DNA of 64,000 nucleotides. Origin: Caldilineaceae bacterium (GTDB taxonomy: Bacteria > Chloroflexota > Anaerolineae > Caldilineales > Caldilineaceae). The DNA is taken from contig JACKBC010000004.1 in NCBI GenBank assembly GCA_020634755.1, positions 124,001 through 188,000 on the forward strand, in the 5' to 3' direction. The notes under the pieces were generated by a model. It had not been told where the DNA came from and did not search any database. It was given only the letters and a program-made list of their open reading frames with translations. How positions within the stretch are numbered: the first letter of the stretch is position 1; every line of letters starts with the position of its first letter. Shown piece after piece: positions 52,240 through 61,868 of this stretch. The position numbers and the translations under genes are program-made.

Positions 52240-55134
52240 ATGGCCGAATCATTGCTTTCCCTTCTTCAGATCGAACCGCAAGCCGCGGCTCGCTTACATG
52301 GCAGCGCCCGCACGCGTCTGCTCAACTTTTTGCTGCGCTGGGAGGCATATCCAGAAACGCTGGCCTGTTTGGAACAGCTTGATGTCAATAAACGCGTTTC
52401 ATTGCAGGATTTGAAAGCCCAAGCGCTCTGCGGCTTGGGCCAATACCATGAGGCGGTGACGCTTCTACAGCGCCGCCTTCAAAAGCGCCCCACCGAAAGC
52501 GCGCATATTCTGCTGGCGCGCGCGCATCTGGCCAATGCAGAAGAGCAGGAAGCGCTGCACATCGCCCGTCAGCTCACGCGCGCGGCCAAAGGGTCCGCCG
52601 CAGCTTGGGGACTGCTGGGCGATGTACATCTGCACATGGGCCAGCTCAATGACGCCGAAAACGCCTATCAGCAGCAGAGCAAATTAGCGCCCCAAAGTCG
52701 CCAAGCCCGCATTGGATTGGCCCACCTATATCACCGCCGGCGCGATGGGGTAACGGCCAGCGCCCATGCCATCAAGGCCTATGGCGCGGCCGCGGATAGT
52801 TCCCTACAGGCCGATGGCAGCGAGGATGACGCGCATGGGCCCACTGTTCAACAGCTCCAGCAACTGCTCGATTTCTTTGCCGCCGTGGGCGACCAGAATC
52901 GGCTGCACAGCATCAATCAGCAGCTGCAAGCGCGCTTTACCACAGAGCTGGCGCAGATGCGCGCCCTGCTTTCCACACAGCAGGAGGCTGCGCCCGCCGG
53001 CGCTAACGTCAACGCAAATCCGCTGCGCCCCCAGCGTTTGCCCAATCGCCAGAACCGCGGTGCATACAAAGCGCCCCAAACGCCGCTGGAACGGATAGAA
53101 GCGCCCCCCTTGCCCGATCTGACGCAGATTCCGGTCAGCGCCGCCGAACGCAAAGCGCTGGCAAAAGCCGCCCGTGAACTCTTTGGTTTCCCGGGGCTGC
53201 TGCACGCCCAGCCGCAAATTATGGCCTGCACCCGCCGCCAGGAAGATGTACTGGCCATCCTGCCCACAGGCGCCGGCAAATCGCTCTGCTATCAGCTGCC
53301 GGCCTTTATGGACAAGGGCGTCACGCTCGTCATCTCACCGCTGATCGCGCTCATGAAGGACCAGGTCGATAACCTGCCGGCGCAGCTGCGTCACCAGAGC
53401 ATTGCCATCAACAGTTCGCTGGACGGCGCCGAATTGAGCCGCGCCATGGTCGATGTGGCGGCGGGCAAATATACCCTCGTTTATGCCGCGCCGGAACGCT
53501 TGCGCCAGGCCCCATTTCTGCACGCGCTGCGTCAAGGCGGGCTCACGCGGTTGGTCATTGACGAAGCGCACTGCATCTCCATTTGGGGCCATGATTTTCG
53601 CCCAGACTATTTACATGTGGCCCAGGCCCATCGTGATCTGGGTGCGCCTCCCGTGCTGGCGCTCACCGCTACCGCCCCACCCCTGGTCCGACAAGATATT
53701 GAACGCCAGCTCTTCCACAACCTGACCAGCGCCAACGGCCAGCCGCGCACCATGCGCTTGATTGCCACCGACACTTTTCGTCCCAACCTCAACCTGAGCG
53801 CCATCCATGTGCGCAACGAAGATGAAAAGTTGAGCCAATTGGTGGGGCTGTGCAGCAGCTTGGCCAAAGAGGGCCACGGCATTGTCTATGCGCGCACCCG
53901 CCAGCGCTGTGAAGATCTGGCCAATCTGCTGCAACATCAGGGCATCCGCGCTGAATATTATCACGCCGGGCTGGCCAATCGCGCCGAGGTGCAGGATCGC
54001 TTTATGGCCGGCGACATCGAGCTGATTGTGGCCACCATTGCCTTTGGCATGGGCGTGGATAAGCCCGACATCCGCTTTATTGTGCATTATGGACTGCCCA
54101 ATTCGGTGGAGGCCTATTATCAAGAAGCGGGCCGCGCCGGCCGCGATGGCCAGCGCGCCTATTGTGTGCTGCTGCATTCCAATCACGATCGAACGCTGCT
54201 GACCCGCTTTGCCGGCGAAAGCGCGGTCTCCGCCGACTTTCTGCGTAAAGTATATCGGCTGGTGCGCGACCTGCTGCAAGCACAAAATCCCGGCGCGGTT
54301 CCGCTGGAGAATCTGCTGCGTGCGCTCAAAGCGGATGACACGCAGGTGCGCGTGGCGCTGAGCATGCTGGAGGAAGTGGGGCTGCTGGTGCGCCATTATG
54401 ACGCGCCGCGCACGGTGCGCATGACGCTGCTAAACACCAAAGCCAACCGCACGTTGGCCAGCTTTGCCAAAGCAGTCAATCTGCGCCCCAACCAGCCCAT
54501 TACTCGCCCCTACATGGAGCTGGCCGCGGCCGCCCACATTCACGCGGCCGAATTGGAGCTAAAGCTGTTGGATTGGCAGGCGGCCGGCCTGCTCACTTTT
54601 GACACGCGCGGGCGCGATCTGCTGCTCACGTTGGCGCCACCCGCTGCCGACGTCAGTCGCCGCGTCGAACGGCTGCTGGACCGCCACGCCGCCATCCAGC
54701 ACCAGCGCGTCACCGAGCTGGTCGATTATGCGCGCACGCGGCGCTGTCGTCACGGCCATTTGGCTAACTATCTGGGCGGTGCGCCGCGCGCCAATTGCGG
54801 CGCTTGCGACAGTTGTGCCGAAGGTGCGCAAGCCACCTTCAACGCCGCCGTTCCCCCAGAAGCATCCCAAATGCAGCTCATCTTGCAGGCGCTGGACGAG
54901 CAGAGCTGGGGCCGCCGCAGTTTAACGCGCCTGCTGCGCGGTGACCCGGAAGTAAATGAACGCGGCCAAAGTTCCAGCGCCTACGCCACCCTCGGTTTCC
55001 GCAGCGAAGCCAGCCTGGAAGAGCTGATCGACGCCCTGGTTCAACGCGGCCACGTGCAGGAGAAAACGCTCACCCACGGCGGCGTCACGCTAAAGATTAC
55101 CGCAGCGGGTCGGCGCACGCTGACGAACATATAG
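52240..55134 (+). CDS. RecQ-family DNA helicase with N-terminal TPR-like region
   Basis: 964 residues. About 1-235 are TPR-like helix pairs (LKAQALCGLGQYHEAVTLLQ, AWGLLGDVHLHMGQLNDAENAYQQ, ARIGLAHLYHRRRD). The helicase core follows: motif I AILPTGAGKSLCYQLP, DEAH box VIDEAHCISIWGHDFRPDY, LTATAPP, HAGL, IVATIAFGMGVDKPDIRF and QEAGRAGRDG. Then the RecQ zinc-binding region with CRHGHLANYLGG...CGACDSC (about 850), and a C-terminal winged helix-like end. It unwinds DNA in repair or recombination. An upstream in-frame ATG (52162) is less likely because it has no ribosome site and precedes the predicted promoter. Confidence 0.9.
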   Translation: MAESLLSLLQIEPQAAARLHGSARTRLLNFLLRWEAYPETLACLEQLDVNKRVSLQDLKAQALCGLGQYHEAVTLLQRRLQKRPTESAHILLARAHLANAEEQEALHIARQLTRAAKGSAAAWGLLGDVHLHMGQLNDAENAYQQQSKLAPQSRQARIGLAHLYHRRRDGVTASAHAIKAYGAAADSSLQADGSEDDAHGPTVQQLQQLLDFFAAVGDQNRLHSINQQLQARFTTELAQMRALLSTQQEAAPAGANVNANPLRPQRLPNRQNRGAYKAPQTPLERIEAPPLPDLTQIPVSAAERKALAKAARELFGFPGLLHAQPQIMACTRRQEDVLAILPTGAGKSLCYQLPAFMDKGVTLVISPLIALMKDQVDNLPAQLRHQSIAINSSLDGAELSRAMVDVAAGKYTLVYAAPERLRQAPFLHALRQGGLTRLVIDEAHCISIWGHDFRPDYLHVAQAHRDLGAPPVLALTATAPPLVRQDIERQLFHNLTSANGQPRTMRLIATDTFRPNLNLSAIHVRNEDEKLSQLVGLCSSLAKEGHGIVYARTRQRCEDLANLLQHQGIRAEYYHAGLANRAEVQDRFMAGDIELIVATIAFGMGVDKPDIRFIVHYGLPNSVEAYYQEAGRAGRDGQRAYCVLLHSNHDRTLLTRFAGESAVSADFLRKVYRLVRDLLQAQNPGAVPLENLLRALKADDTQVRVALSMLEEVGLLVRHYDAPRTVRMTLLNTKANRTLASFAKAVNLRPNQPITRPYMELAAAAHIHAAELELKLLDWQAAGLLTFDTRGRDLLLTLAPPAADVSRRVERLLDRHAAIQHQRVTELVDYARTRRCRHGHLANYLGGAPRANCGACDSCAEGAQATFNAAVPPEASQMQLILQALDEQSWGRRSLTRLLRGDPEVNERGQSSSAYATLGFRSEASLEELIDALVQRGHVQEKTLTHGGVTLKITAAGRRTLTNI

Positions 55135-55167
55135 ATATATAGAGATTTGAAAGGAATTTTAGTTGCC

Positions 55168-55650
55168 ATGACCGGTACAACTCGTGGACCCAAACCCGCC
55201 GGCCTGACGCGCCTGTTCCTGCGCCTGCCCATCTGGCTCTATCGCTGGCGGCTGGGCTGGCTGCTGGGCGGGCGCTTTGTCATGATCCGCCACACCGGGC
55301 GCAAAAGCGGGCTGCCGCGCGATACAGTCATAGAGCTGGTTCACTATGCGCCAGAGACCAACACCTATTATATTGCCTCGGGCTGGGGCGAGAAGGCGGA
55401 CTGGTTTCGCAACATTCAAAAGACGCCCAAGGTGTTGCTCTTTACGCGCCACAAGCGGCTGACCGCCGTCACGCACAGGCTGGCTCCGGCGGAAGCGGCG
55501 GAAATATTGGCGCGCTACGCCACGCTGCACCCGGCGTCATTTCGCCAACTTTCCAAGATGATGATTGGGGAGCCGCTGACCGATACAGCCGCCGATTGCC
55601 AACGCTTGGCCAACGCTGTACCCGTCGTGGCCATTGCGCCAATGGATTAA
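55168..55650 (+). CDS. Deazaflavin (F420)-dependent nitroreductase-family protein
   Basis: 160 residues of the Ddn/F420H2-dependent reductase split-barrel family: RHTGRKSGLPRDTVIELVHY, YYIASGWGEKADWFRNI and TPKVLLF are the family's core. It would use F420H2 (or possibly FMN) to reduce small molecules; F420 use fits a Chloroflexota host. AAGGA lies about 13 bases before ATG 55168; TTG 55147 is an alternative. 33 bases after the recQ-like gene. Confidence 0.85.
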   Translation: MTGTTRGPKPAGLTRLFLRLPIWLYRWRLGWLLGGRFVMIRHTGRKSGLPRDTVIELVHYAPETNTYYIASGWGEKADWFRNIQKTPKVLLFTRHKRLTAVTHRLAPAEAAEILARYATLHPASFRQLSKMMIGEPLTDTAADCQRLANAVPVVAIAPMD

Positions 55651-55981
55651 ACGCCTATATATAAAGTATATAAAATATTGCAACAAATCAGGGCTGAATT
55701 ACGTCCTCATATTGACGACAATTGGCAATTTTGGCGGTCGTCAATATGGGGACGTAGTTTATTGGGGCGTATGGAATTGGTCAGGAAGCCGTCTGTACTT
55801 ATTTTGCCGCCCGAAATTTAGCGACGGTTTACGGTCCGATTCAAATCCGATAAATGTCCAGCCCTATAGTGATAAATGAATTACACTGTGAACAGAGATG
55901 CACGGACGAGATGACTCATTACATTCTCAGCAAAGTCAATTGCCAACAAAGGCATTTTGGAATATCGAAAGAGGCCAAACC
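55651..55981. other. Gene-free stretch with a long palindrome
   Basis: 331 bases. The palindrome at 55700-55756 is the only structure I see. Upstream in-frame codons of the next gene (to 55898) do not look coding. Confidence 0.5.
55700..55756. repeat. Palindrome with 20-base arms
   Basis: TACGTCCTCATATTGACGAC (55700-55719) against GTCGTCAATATGGGGACGTA (55737-55756), one mismatch, 17-base loop. Too symmetrical and T-poor to be a plain terminator; probably a palindromic repeat. Confidence 0.7.
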
Positions 55982-57229
55982 ATGAGCGCACGCAAAATTT
56001 TTATGCTTATAACCACACTTGTCTTGATTACATCTGTATTTGTCGGGACAGTCAATGCGCTAAACAGCAAACCGGCTCCAGTCGCCGCGGCACATTTAGA
56101 AAACGTGCGTGACTATGCCGCTGCCTCTACCACTAATGTAGACAACGCCGTAAATTACGCCATTGATGGCGGTCAGCTTCTAAAGGGCAACGCCCGCGGC
56201 TGGCAACAGATTCAATTGCCGGAAGGCGTAATCGCCAGTGCGGTGGCGGCGGACAGCCAGAACAGCCAAATTATCTACGTGGGCGCCGCGAATGAGATGG
56301 CGCTGTATCGCTCGGTAGATGGCGGCAACCAGTGGCAGCAGATGGTTTTGGACGCTGAGACCGTGGGCGGCGTTACCGATATCGCCGTGGATAATTTCCA
56401 GCATCTGGTCTATGTGGGCACCGATAATGCCGGCGTCTTCCGGCTGCGCGATGTGGGTTCCAGCATGATCTTAGGTGGACACTTGCTGCTGGACGAGCCG
56501 GTTTTAGAAGTAGCTGCCGACAGCACGGGCGCCGGTCTGGCCTTGGTGCGCACCGAATGGCATCTATACCGGGCCGAAAACTTTGGCCTGAGCTGGGTGA
56601 CGGTTGAAAATCTGTCCAGCACGCCAACGGCCGTAGCCATTGCCAATACGACACCGGCTACGATTTATGTGGGCACAACGGATCGCGGTCTGCTGAAGAG
56701 TGTAGATAGCGGTTTCACCTGGGAGCGGGCCAACGATGGCCTGGGCGTAAATCCTGGTACACGACTGCACATTGACAGCCTGGCCCTTGACCCGGCGCAA
56801 CCTGAAGTCCTGTATGTGGCTACCAGCTACCTCTTTGGCTCCACCACGGTGCACAACAGCCCGTCTACCGTGGCCGTGACCGCTGATGGCGCCCAGCAGT
56901 GGACTGCGCTGGATGGTAATGTGCTGAATGGCGCTTCGGTCGCTGCGCTGATGCCGGTAACTGGAGAAACTGGCGCTGTCTATGCGCTGACCAATCAAAG
57001 CCGCAGCCCGTTGGCCCTAGGCAGTGCGCCGGCCCCGGTCTTGGCAGAAACGGAACCGGCCGTGGCGGCGGCAAGCCCGGCTAGCAACATCAGCACCATT
57101 ATCGCCTGGATCGTGGCTAGCTTGGCGGCTTTGGCCCTACTCTTTGCGGCCAGCGTAGACATGATAGGTCGACGTCGCGGCCAATGGGAAACGCTGGCAC
57201 CCAGCTTTGTACGCAACGCTGTAAAGTAA
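55982..57229 (+). CDS. Exported BNR/sialidase-like beta-propeller protein with C-terminal anchor
   Basis: 415 residues. Signal peptide (about 1-28), then a propeller with Asp-box repeats such as LYRSVDGGNQWQQM, LYRAENFGLSWVTV and LLKSVDSGFTWERA, interleaved with IYVGAANEM and VYVGTDNAG strands. At about 370-392 there is a membrane span followed by a basic tail (MIGRRRGQWETLAPSFVR). It is displayed outside and anchored; no sialidase catalytic residues are evident, so a binding or structural role is likelier. Like YCF48/Vps10-type propellers, it could aid assembly of a membrane complex. A strong terminator follows. Confidence 0.8.
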   Translation: MSARKIFMLITTLVLITSVFVGTVNALNSKPAPVAAAHLENVRDYAAASTTNVDNAVNYAIDGGQLLKGNARGWQQIQLPEGVIASAVAADSQNSQIIYVGAANEMALYRSVDGGNQWQQMVLDAETVGGVTDIAVDNFQHLVYVGTDNAGVFRLRDVGSSMILGGHLLLDEPVLEVAADSTGAGLALVRTEWHLYRAENFGLSWVTVENLSSTPTAVAIANTTPATIYVGTTDRGLLKSVDSGFTWERANDGLGVNPGTRLHIDSLALDPAQPEVLYVATSYLFGSTTVHNSPSTVAVTADGAQQWTALDGNVLNGASVAALMPVTGETGAVYALTNQSRSPLALGSAPAPVLAETEPAVAAASPASNISTIIAWIVASLAALALLFAASVDMIGRRRGQWETLAPSFVRNAVK

Positions 57230-57631
57230 ACAGTCGGTTTCCACTGGGAAAAACGCTACTTCCCCAATAGAAGATTAGCCTTAGATTAAAAAAGGCGCTC
57301 GCAATTATGTGAGCGCCTTTTTTAGTACCCTTTGCTGTAACACCATTGACAAATAAATTGACAGTCTGGAATGTAGATGCTACGATCTAAAACTGAAAAC
57401 CTGAAATCCCCGTCAAGAATGTTAAACATTCTTGAAATGTATGACCAATCGCCAGTCAGCAGCTATGAATGCGCCTCTCTTTTTCCTAAATCGCAGGCCA
57501 TTTTCATGGCTCTGCAAAACCTAAAAGATATACTGCGGTGCTATGATCAACATCTCCTCGGTAGATAAATTTGATTGATAAATATTGTTGATCCATAGCA
57601 ATGCCAAGTGTATAAAGGAAACAGAATCCCA
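57230..57631. other. Gene-free stretch between the propeller and adaptor genes
   Basis: 402 bases. It starts with a terminator (57288-57323). The rest is AT-rich, holds no credible ORF and should include the promoter of the efflux cluster; I cannot pick hexamers with confidence. Confidence 0.5.
57288..57323. terminator. Strong rho-independent terminator
   Basis: AAAAAAGGCGCTC, a 10-base loop, GAGCGCCTTTTTT: perfect arms with flanking A- and T-runs, so it can work in both directions. It ends the propeller transcript. Confidence 0.9.
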
Positions 57632-58822
57632 ATGAAGTTTCGCTTAAGCCATCTGCTCGTATCCACGGTGGTTTCAATTTTGCTGACCAGCTGCGCCTTT
57701 TTGCCCTCTACGCGCACGGAACAAACTGCCGCCGGTGAAGATGCCACACCGACCCCCATTCCCACCGCCATTGTACCGACCAAACCCACCTACACGGTGA
57801 AAAAGGGCGAAATCGTCGATGAACTAGAGTTCAGCGGGCGCATTACGGCTGTAGATGAGGAGGATCTCTTTTTCCGTACATCTGGCCGCGTCCGCAATCT
57901 CTTTTTCAAGCGCGACGATCTTGTGAAAGAAGGTGATGTAATCGCCGACCTGGAAATTGACGATCTGGAACGTGAACTCATCTCGGTGCAGCTGGAATTG
58001 GAACGGGCGCAGGTGGTTTTAGACAAGGCCCAAACCGCGCTGGAATTCTCCCAACGCGAGGCGCAAGCCAACGTCGACATTGCCGAAATCCAGCTGGCCC
58101 AATTGCAGCGCGCCAGCCCCCCCAATCGGGATGATATTGCCATCCAGCAAAAGCGCGTTGAACTGGCCCAGATGGAAGTCGAACGGCTCAGCGCCGGCGT
58201 CGATCCGCTGTTGGTAAACGATGTGCGCCGCGCCGAGTTACAGGTGCAAAAGCTGGAAGCGTCCATCAAAGATGCGCAAATTACCGCGCCATTTGATGGA
58301 CAACTCATGTCTATTTCGCTGGTTGCGGGGCAAGCCGCCGACGCTTATAAACCGGTGGCGGTGATTGCAGACATTAGCTCGCTGGAAGTCAGCGCCGATT
58401 TGATCAGCAGCCAACTCGAGGGAGTGGCCGAAGGAATGCGCGCCGAAGTAACATTGGTGAGTCGCCCGGGCGTCATCTTAGAAGGCGAAATTCGACGCCT
58501 GCCCTTCCCCTTTGGCAGCGGCTCGTCTGGCACCACCGTCGAAGATCTGGACAAATCCACCCGCGTGACGCTGGCCGAATCGGCCGCCGAGGCCGGTTAT
58601 GAGGAAGGCGATCTGGTGCGCGTCAAAGTAGAATTAGAGCGCAAAGACGATGTACTCTGGCTGCCGCCCCAAGCACTGCGCAATTTTGATGGCCGCATGT
58701 TTGCCGTCATTAAGGATGGCGAAGCGCAGCGCCGTGTGGATGTGACGGTAGGCATCCAGACGGCTGAAAAAGTTGAAATCGAAGAAGGTCTAGAAGAGGG
58801 CCAGGTCGTAATTGGCCAATAG
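57632..58822 (+). CDS. MacA/HlyD-like periplasmic adaptor lipoprotein
   Basis: 396 residues. The signal ends in LLTSC (lipobox), so it is lipid-anchored. Then a barrel-sandwich half (YTVKKGEIVDELEFSGRI), a long coiled coil (about 105-205: LERELISVQLELERAQVVLDKAQ...), the second half AQITAPFDGQLMSISLVAGQAAD and a beta-barrel (LEVSADLISSQLEGVAEGMRAEVT). It should link the ABC permease below to an outer partner or scaffold a substrate path. A Gram-negative-style tripartite pump is not certain in Chloroflexota. AAAGGA precedes ATG 57632. Confidence 0.88.
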   Translation: MKFRLSHLLVSTVVSILLTSCAFLPSTRTEQTAAGEDATPTPIPTAIVPTKPTYTVKKGEIVDELEFSGRITAVDEEDLFFRTSGRVRNLFFKRDDLVKEGDVIADLEIDDLERELISVQLELERAQVVLDKAQTALEFSQREAQANVDIAEIQLAQLQRASPPNRDDIAIQQKRVELAQMEVERLSAGVDPLLVNDVRRAELQVQKLEASIKDAQITAPFDGQLMSISLVAGQAADAYKPVAVIADISSLEVSADLISSQLEGVAEGMRAEVTLVSRPGVILEGEIRRLPFPFGSGSSGTTVEDLDKSTRVTLAESAAEAGYEEGDLVRVKVELERKDDVLWLPPQALRNFDGRMFAVIKDGEAQRRVDVTVGIQTAEKVEIEEGLEEGQVVIGQ

Positions 58823-58829
58823 GATAAGA

Positions 58830-58848
58830 CTTACGCAAGCCTTGAGCA
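58830..58848. repeat. Fragment of the TTACGCA element
   Basis: CTTACGCAAGCCTTGAGCA is the reverse complement of the right end of the 19138-19191 element (TGCTCAAGGCTTGCGTAAG). Confidence 0.6.
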
Positions 58849-58921
58849 TAAAATTGCTGGGCCACCATATGTACGCTCATGGGACTCTCCAGGCGCTGCT
58901 TAAGTCGCATAGGATATATTT

Positions 58922-61861
58922 ATGAACTTTCTTCGACGTTCCTTGGCTATATTTGCCGTCGCCGCCCGCCGGCTCTTTTCACAGCGTGGGTTGGCGCTGG
59001 CTACTTCCATTGGCCTGATTGCTTCTGTGGCCATTGTCATGAGCATTCCGCTCTATACCGATGCGGTCTATTACCGCATTTTGCAGGACGAGTTGACCAA
59101 TGCCAGCGGCGGCGATGAAGCAAGCATGCAGCGGCCGCCCTTCGCCTTTATGTTTCGCTACATCGGCTCACTTTATGGGTTAAAGGAGTGGCAAGATGTA
59201 GAGCAGGTGGACACCTACCTGTCAGGGCCGGGTGCAGAAGCGCTGGGTTTGCCCATCAAGCAGCAGGTACGCTACGCCCGCACAGACAACTTCCGGCTCT
59301 TCTCCGCCAATGAAGCAGCCTATGCCGATGTGCGCGATCCGCTGGAGTGGATCAGCTTTGCCTTTGCCAGCGATTTTGAGAAGCACATTACGCTGCTGGA
59401 AGGCGCTTTTCCGGCGCCGGCTGACCCCAATCCTGATACCCCCATTCAGATTCTGATTACCGATGCGTTTGCCAATGAGCTGGGTTTGCAGGTGGGCGAA
59501 GAGCTGGTGGCCTTTCGCAATGTAGAGAGCGAAACTGGCAACCGCACGGTACAAATGCCGCTGCAAATTGCGGGCATATGGGTGGCCAGCGACCCGGCTG
59601 AAGAGTATTGGTTCTATCGCCAAAGTGTCTTCGAGACCCAATTTTTTGTGCCCGAAGCCACATTCCAAGCGCGCATGACGCCACAGCTTACCGATGAAGT
59701 GGCCCAAATGCTCTGGTACATCATTCTGGACGGCGACAGCGTCACCTCCGATGATGTAGGCTGGCTGCTCAACCATATTAGCACGGTGCAGCAGCAGGCG
59801 GCCACGTTGCTAACCAACACGCGCCTGGAAGTTTCTCCGCAAGACGCGCTGCAACGCTATCGCCGTTCATCCATTTTGCTGAACGTGCTGCTCTATGCCT
59901 TTAGCATTCCCATTGTGGGCCTGCTGTTGGCCTTTATTGGGCTCGTGGTTGGGCTGGCCGTTAATCGGCAGCGCAATGAGATTGCCGTGCTGCGCAGTCG
60001 TGGGGCCACGGCCATGCAAATCTTGGGCATTGCCGCGCTGGAAGCCGCCATCTTGGGCACCGTTGCCTTGCTGGCCGGCATGCCGGTCAGCGAACAGATT
60101 GCACGTGTAATCGGCGCCACGCGCAGCTTTCTCAACTTTACGGTGGAAAACGACCTGCGCATCGACATGACGCTTTCCACGCTGCGCTTTGGCCTGGCCG
60201 CCATTGGCGTCACGCTGGTGGCGCAAATCTTGCCCTCAACCGGCGCTTCGCGCTACACCATTGTCACCTTTAAACAGGAGCAGGCGCGTACGATTCGACC
60301 GCCGTGGTGGCAACGCGCCTGGCTAGATGTGCTGCTGCTGATCCCCGTCATTTACGGCACCTACCTTTTGCAACAGCAGGGCAGCATTACGGCGCCTGGC
60401 GTCGAAGGCTTGTCCGACGGGCCCTTTAATAATCCGCTGCTCTTTTTGATTCCCGCTTTGGGCGCCCTGGCCATGACGCTGTTGGTGCTGCGCATTCTGC
60501 CGGTATTAATGACCTTTATTGCTTGGATCGCTTCCCGCACCAATAGCGTTGGCTTCCTCTTGGCCACGCGCTATCTGGCCCGCGATCCCGGCTTTTACAC
60601 GGCGCCGCTGGTGCTGTTGGTTTTGACGCTGAGCCTTTCCACCTTTACGGCTTCGCTGGCGCGCACGCTGGATAACCACCTGTTTGACCAACTTTACTAC
60701 CGCAACGGCAGCGATCTGTGGCTGGTGGAGTTGGGTTCGGTGGATGATGCCGCCGCGACTGATACAGCCGGCGCGGCCCCGGCGGAGGCGGGCGGCGCCA
60801 CCGCCGCGGCCAGCACCGGCACCGATGCCGATTCTGCGGTGGCCGAAGCGCGCTGGGTCTTTATTCCGGTGGATGAGCATTTGAAAGCGCCTGGTTTCGA
60901 AGCGGCCACACGCGTGGGTGATTTTGAGGCGCGCATCCAGGCCCAAGGCGCTTGGCAAGAAGCTAAATTTATCGGCATTGACCGCGTCGATTTCCCCAAA
61001 GCGGCGTTTTGGCGACGCGACTTTGCGCCGGCCAGCTTGGGGGCGCTGATGAATGCGCTGGCCGTGGCGCCCGACGGCGTGCTGCTGCCCGGCAAATATA
61101 TGCGTGAAAACGCCATCCGCGTGGGCGATTCGGTGATTGCATCGGTCTCCACGTACGGTTCGCGGGCGCAAATGACGCTGACCGTGGTGGGTGAATTCCG
61201 CTATTTCCCCACTTGGTATGCAGAAGAGCAGGGGCCGCTCATGGTGGGGAATCTGGACCACCTGTTTGAGCAAATGCGCGGCGAGTTCCCGTACGATGTA
61301 TGGGCCAAAACCGCGCCGGGCCTCAATTATGACCAAATGTTGACCGATCTGCGCAATCTCGATTTTTCGGTGCTCAACTGGCGCTCGGCGCGCTTGAACA
61401 TTGCCGCCGAGCAAAAACTACCCCAGCGCCAGGGACTCTTTGGCGTGCTGTCGGTGGGCTTTTTGGCAGCGGCACTGCTCACCGTGCTGGGCTTTTTGCT
61501 CTATGCGCTCTTCTCATTCCGGCGCCGCTTTATTGAGCTGGGTACGTTGCGCGCCATTGGCCTTTCTTCGGGCCAAATGACGACGTTTTTGGCCTGGGAA
61601 CTCATGTTCCTAATCATTCTGGGGCTGGGCGCGGGCACGCTGCTGGGCACGATTATGAGCCAAGTGTACATCCCGTATCTGCAAGTGGGCTCGACAGCCG
61701 CCTCGTTAACGCCCCCCTTTGTAGTGGAAATTGCCTGGGACGCCATTATGCGCATTTACGCTCTCTTTGGCATCCTCTTCTTTGTGGCGCTTATCGTACT
61801 GGCCGTGCTGTTGCTGCGCATGAAGATATTCCAAGCGATTAAGCTAGGGGAGACCGTATAA
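58922..61861 (+). CDS. FtsX/MacB-type ABC permease, large two-module form
   Basis: 979 residues. One span near the N-terminus (about 20-42), an external domain (to about 320), an FtsX core with three spans (about 325-430), further spans (about 455-560), a second external domain (about 590-830; it includes an Ala/Thr/Gly-rich loop at about 620-640), and a second FtsX core with three spans (about 845-970). This duplicated layout fits MacB/LolE-like large permeases. It works with the adaptor before it and the ATPases after it, probably in export or lipoprotein/peptide handling across the envelope. The ATPase gene starts 7 bases after its stop. Confidence 0.9.
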   Translation: MNFLRRSLAIFAVAARRLFSQRGLALATSIGLIASVAIVMSIPLYTDAVYYRILQDELTNASGGDEASMQRPPFAFMFRYIGSLYGLKEWQDVEQVDTYLSGPGAEALGLPIKQQVRYARTDNFRLFSANEAAYADVRDPLEWISFAFASDFEKHITLLEGAFPAPADPNPDTPIQILITDAFANELGLQVGEELVAFRNVESETGNRTVQMPLQIAGIWVASDPAEEYWFYRQSVFETQFFVPEATFQARMTPQLTDEVAQMLWYIILDGDSVTSDDVGWLLNHISTVQQQAATLLTNTRLEVSPQDALQRYRRSSILLNVLLYAFSIPIVGLLLAFIGLVVGLAVNRQRNEIAVLRSRGATAMQILGIAALEAAILGTVALLAGMPVSEQIARVIGATRSFLNFTVENDLRIDMTLSTLRFGLAAIGVTLVAQILPSTGASRYTIVTFKQEQARTIRPPWWQRAWLDVLLLIPVIYGTYLLQQQGSITAPGVEGLSDGPFNNPLLFLIPALGALAMTLLVLRILPVLMTFIAWIASRTNSVGFLLATRYLARDPGFYTAPLVLLVLTLSLSTFTASLARTLDNHLFDQLYYRNGSDLWLVELGSVDDAAATDTAGAAPAEAGGATAAASTGTDADSAVAEARWVFIPVDEHLKAPGFEAATRVGDFEARIQAQGAWQEAKFIGIDRVDFPKAAFWRRDFAPASLGALMNALAVAPDGVLLPGKYMRENAIRVGDSVIASVSTYGSRAQMTLTVVGEFRYFPTWYAEEQGPLMVGNLDHLFEQMRGEFPYDVWAKTAPGLNYDQMLTDLRNLDFSVLNWRSARLNIAAEQKLPQRQGLFGVLSVGFLAAALLTVLGFLLYALFSFRRRFIELGTLRAIGLSSGQMTTFLAWELMFLIILGLGAGTLLGTIMSQVYIPYLQVGSTAASLTPPFVVEIAWDAIMRIYALFGILFFVALIVLAVLLLRMKIFQAIKLGETV

Positions 61862-61868
61862 AACCATA

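Noticed and set aside
57377..57568. 63-codon forward ORF before the adaptor gene
   Set aside because: No ribosome site or family resemblance; the codons look like ordinary AT-rich spacer.
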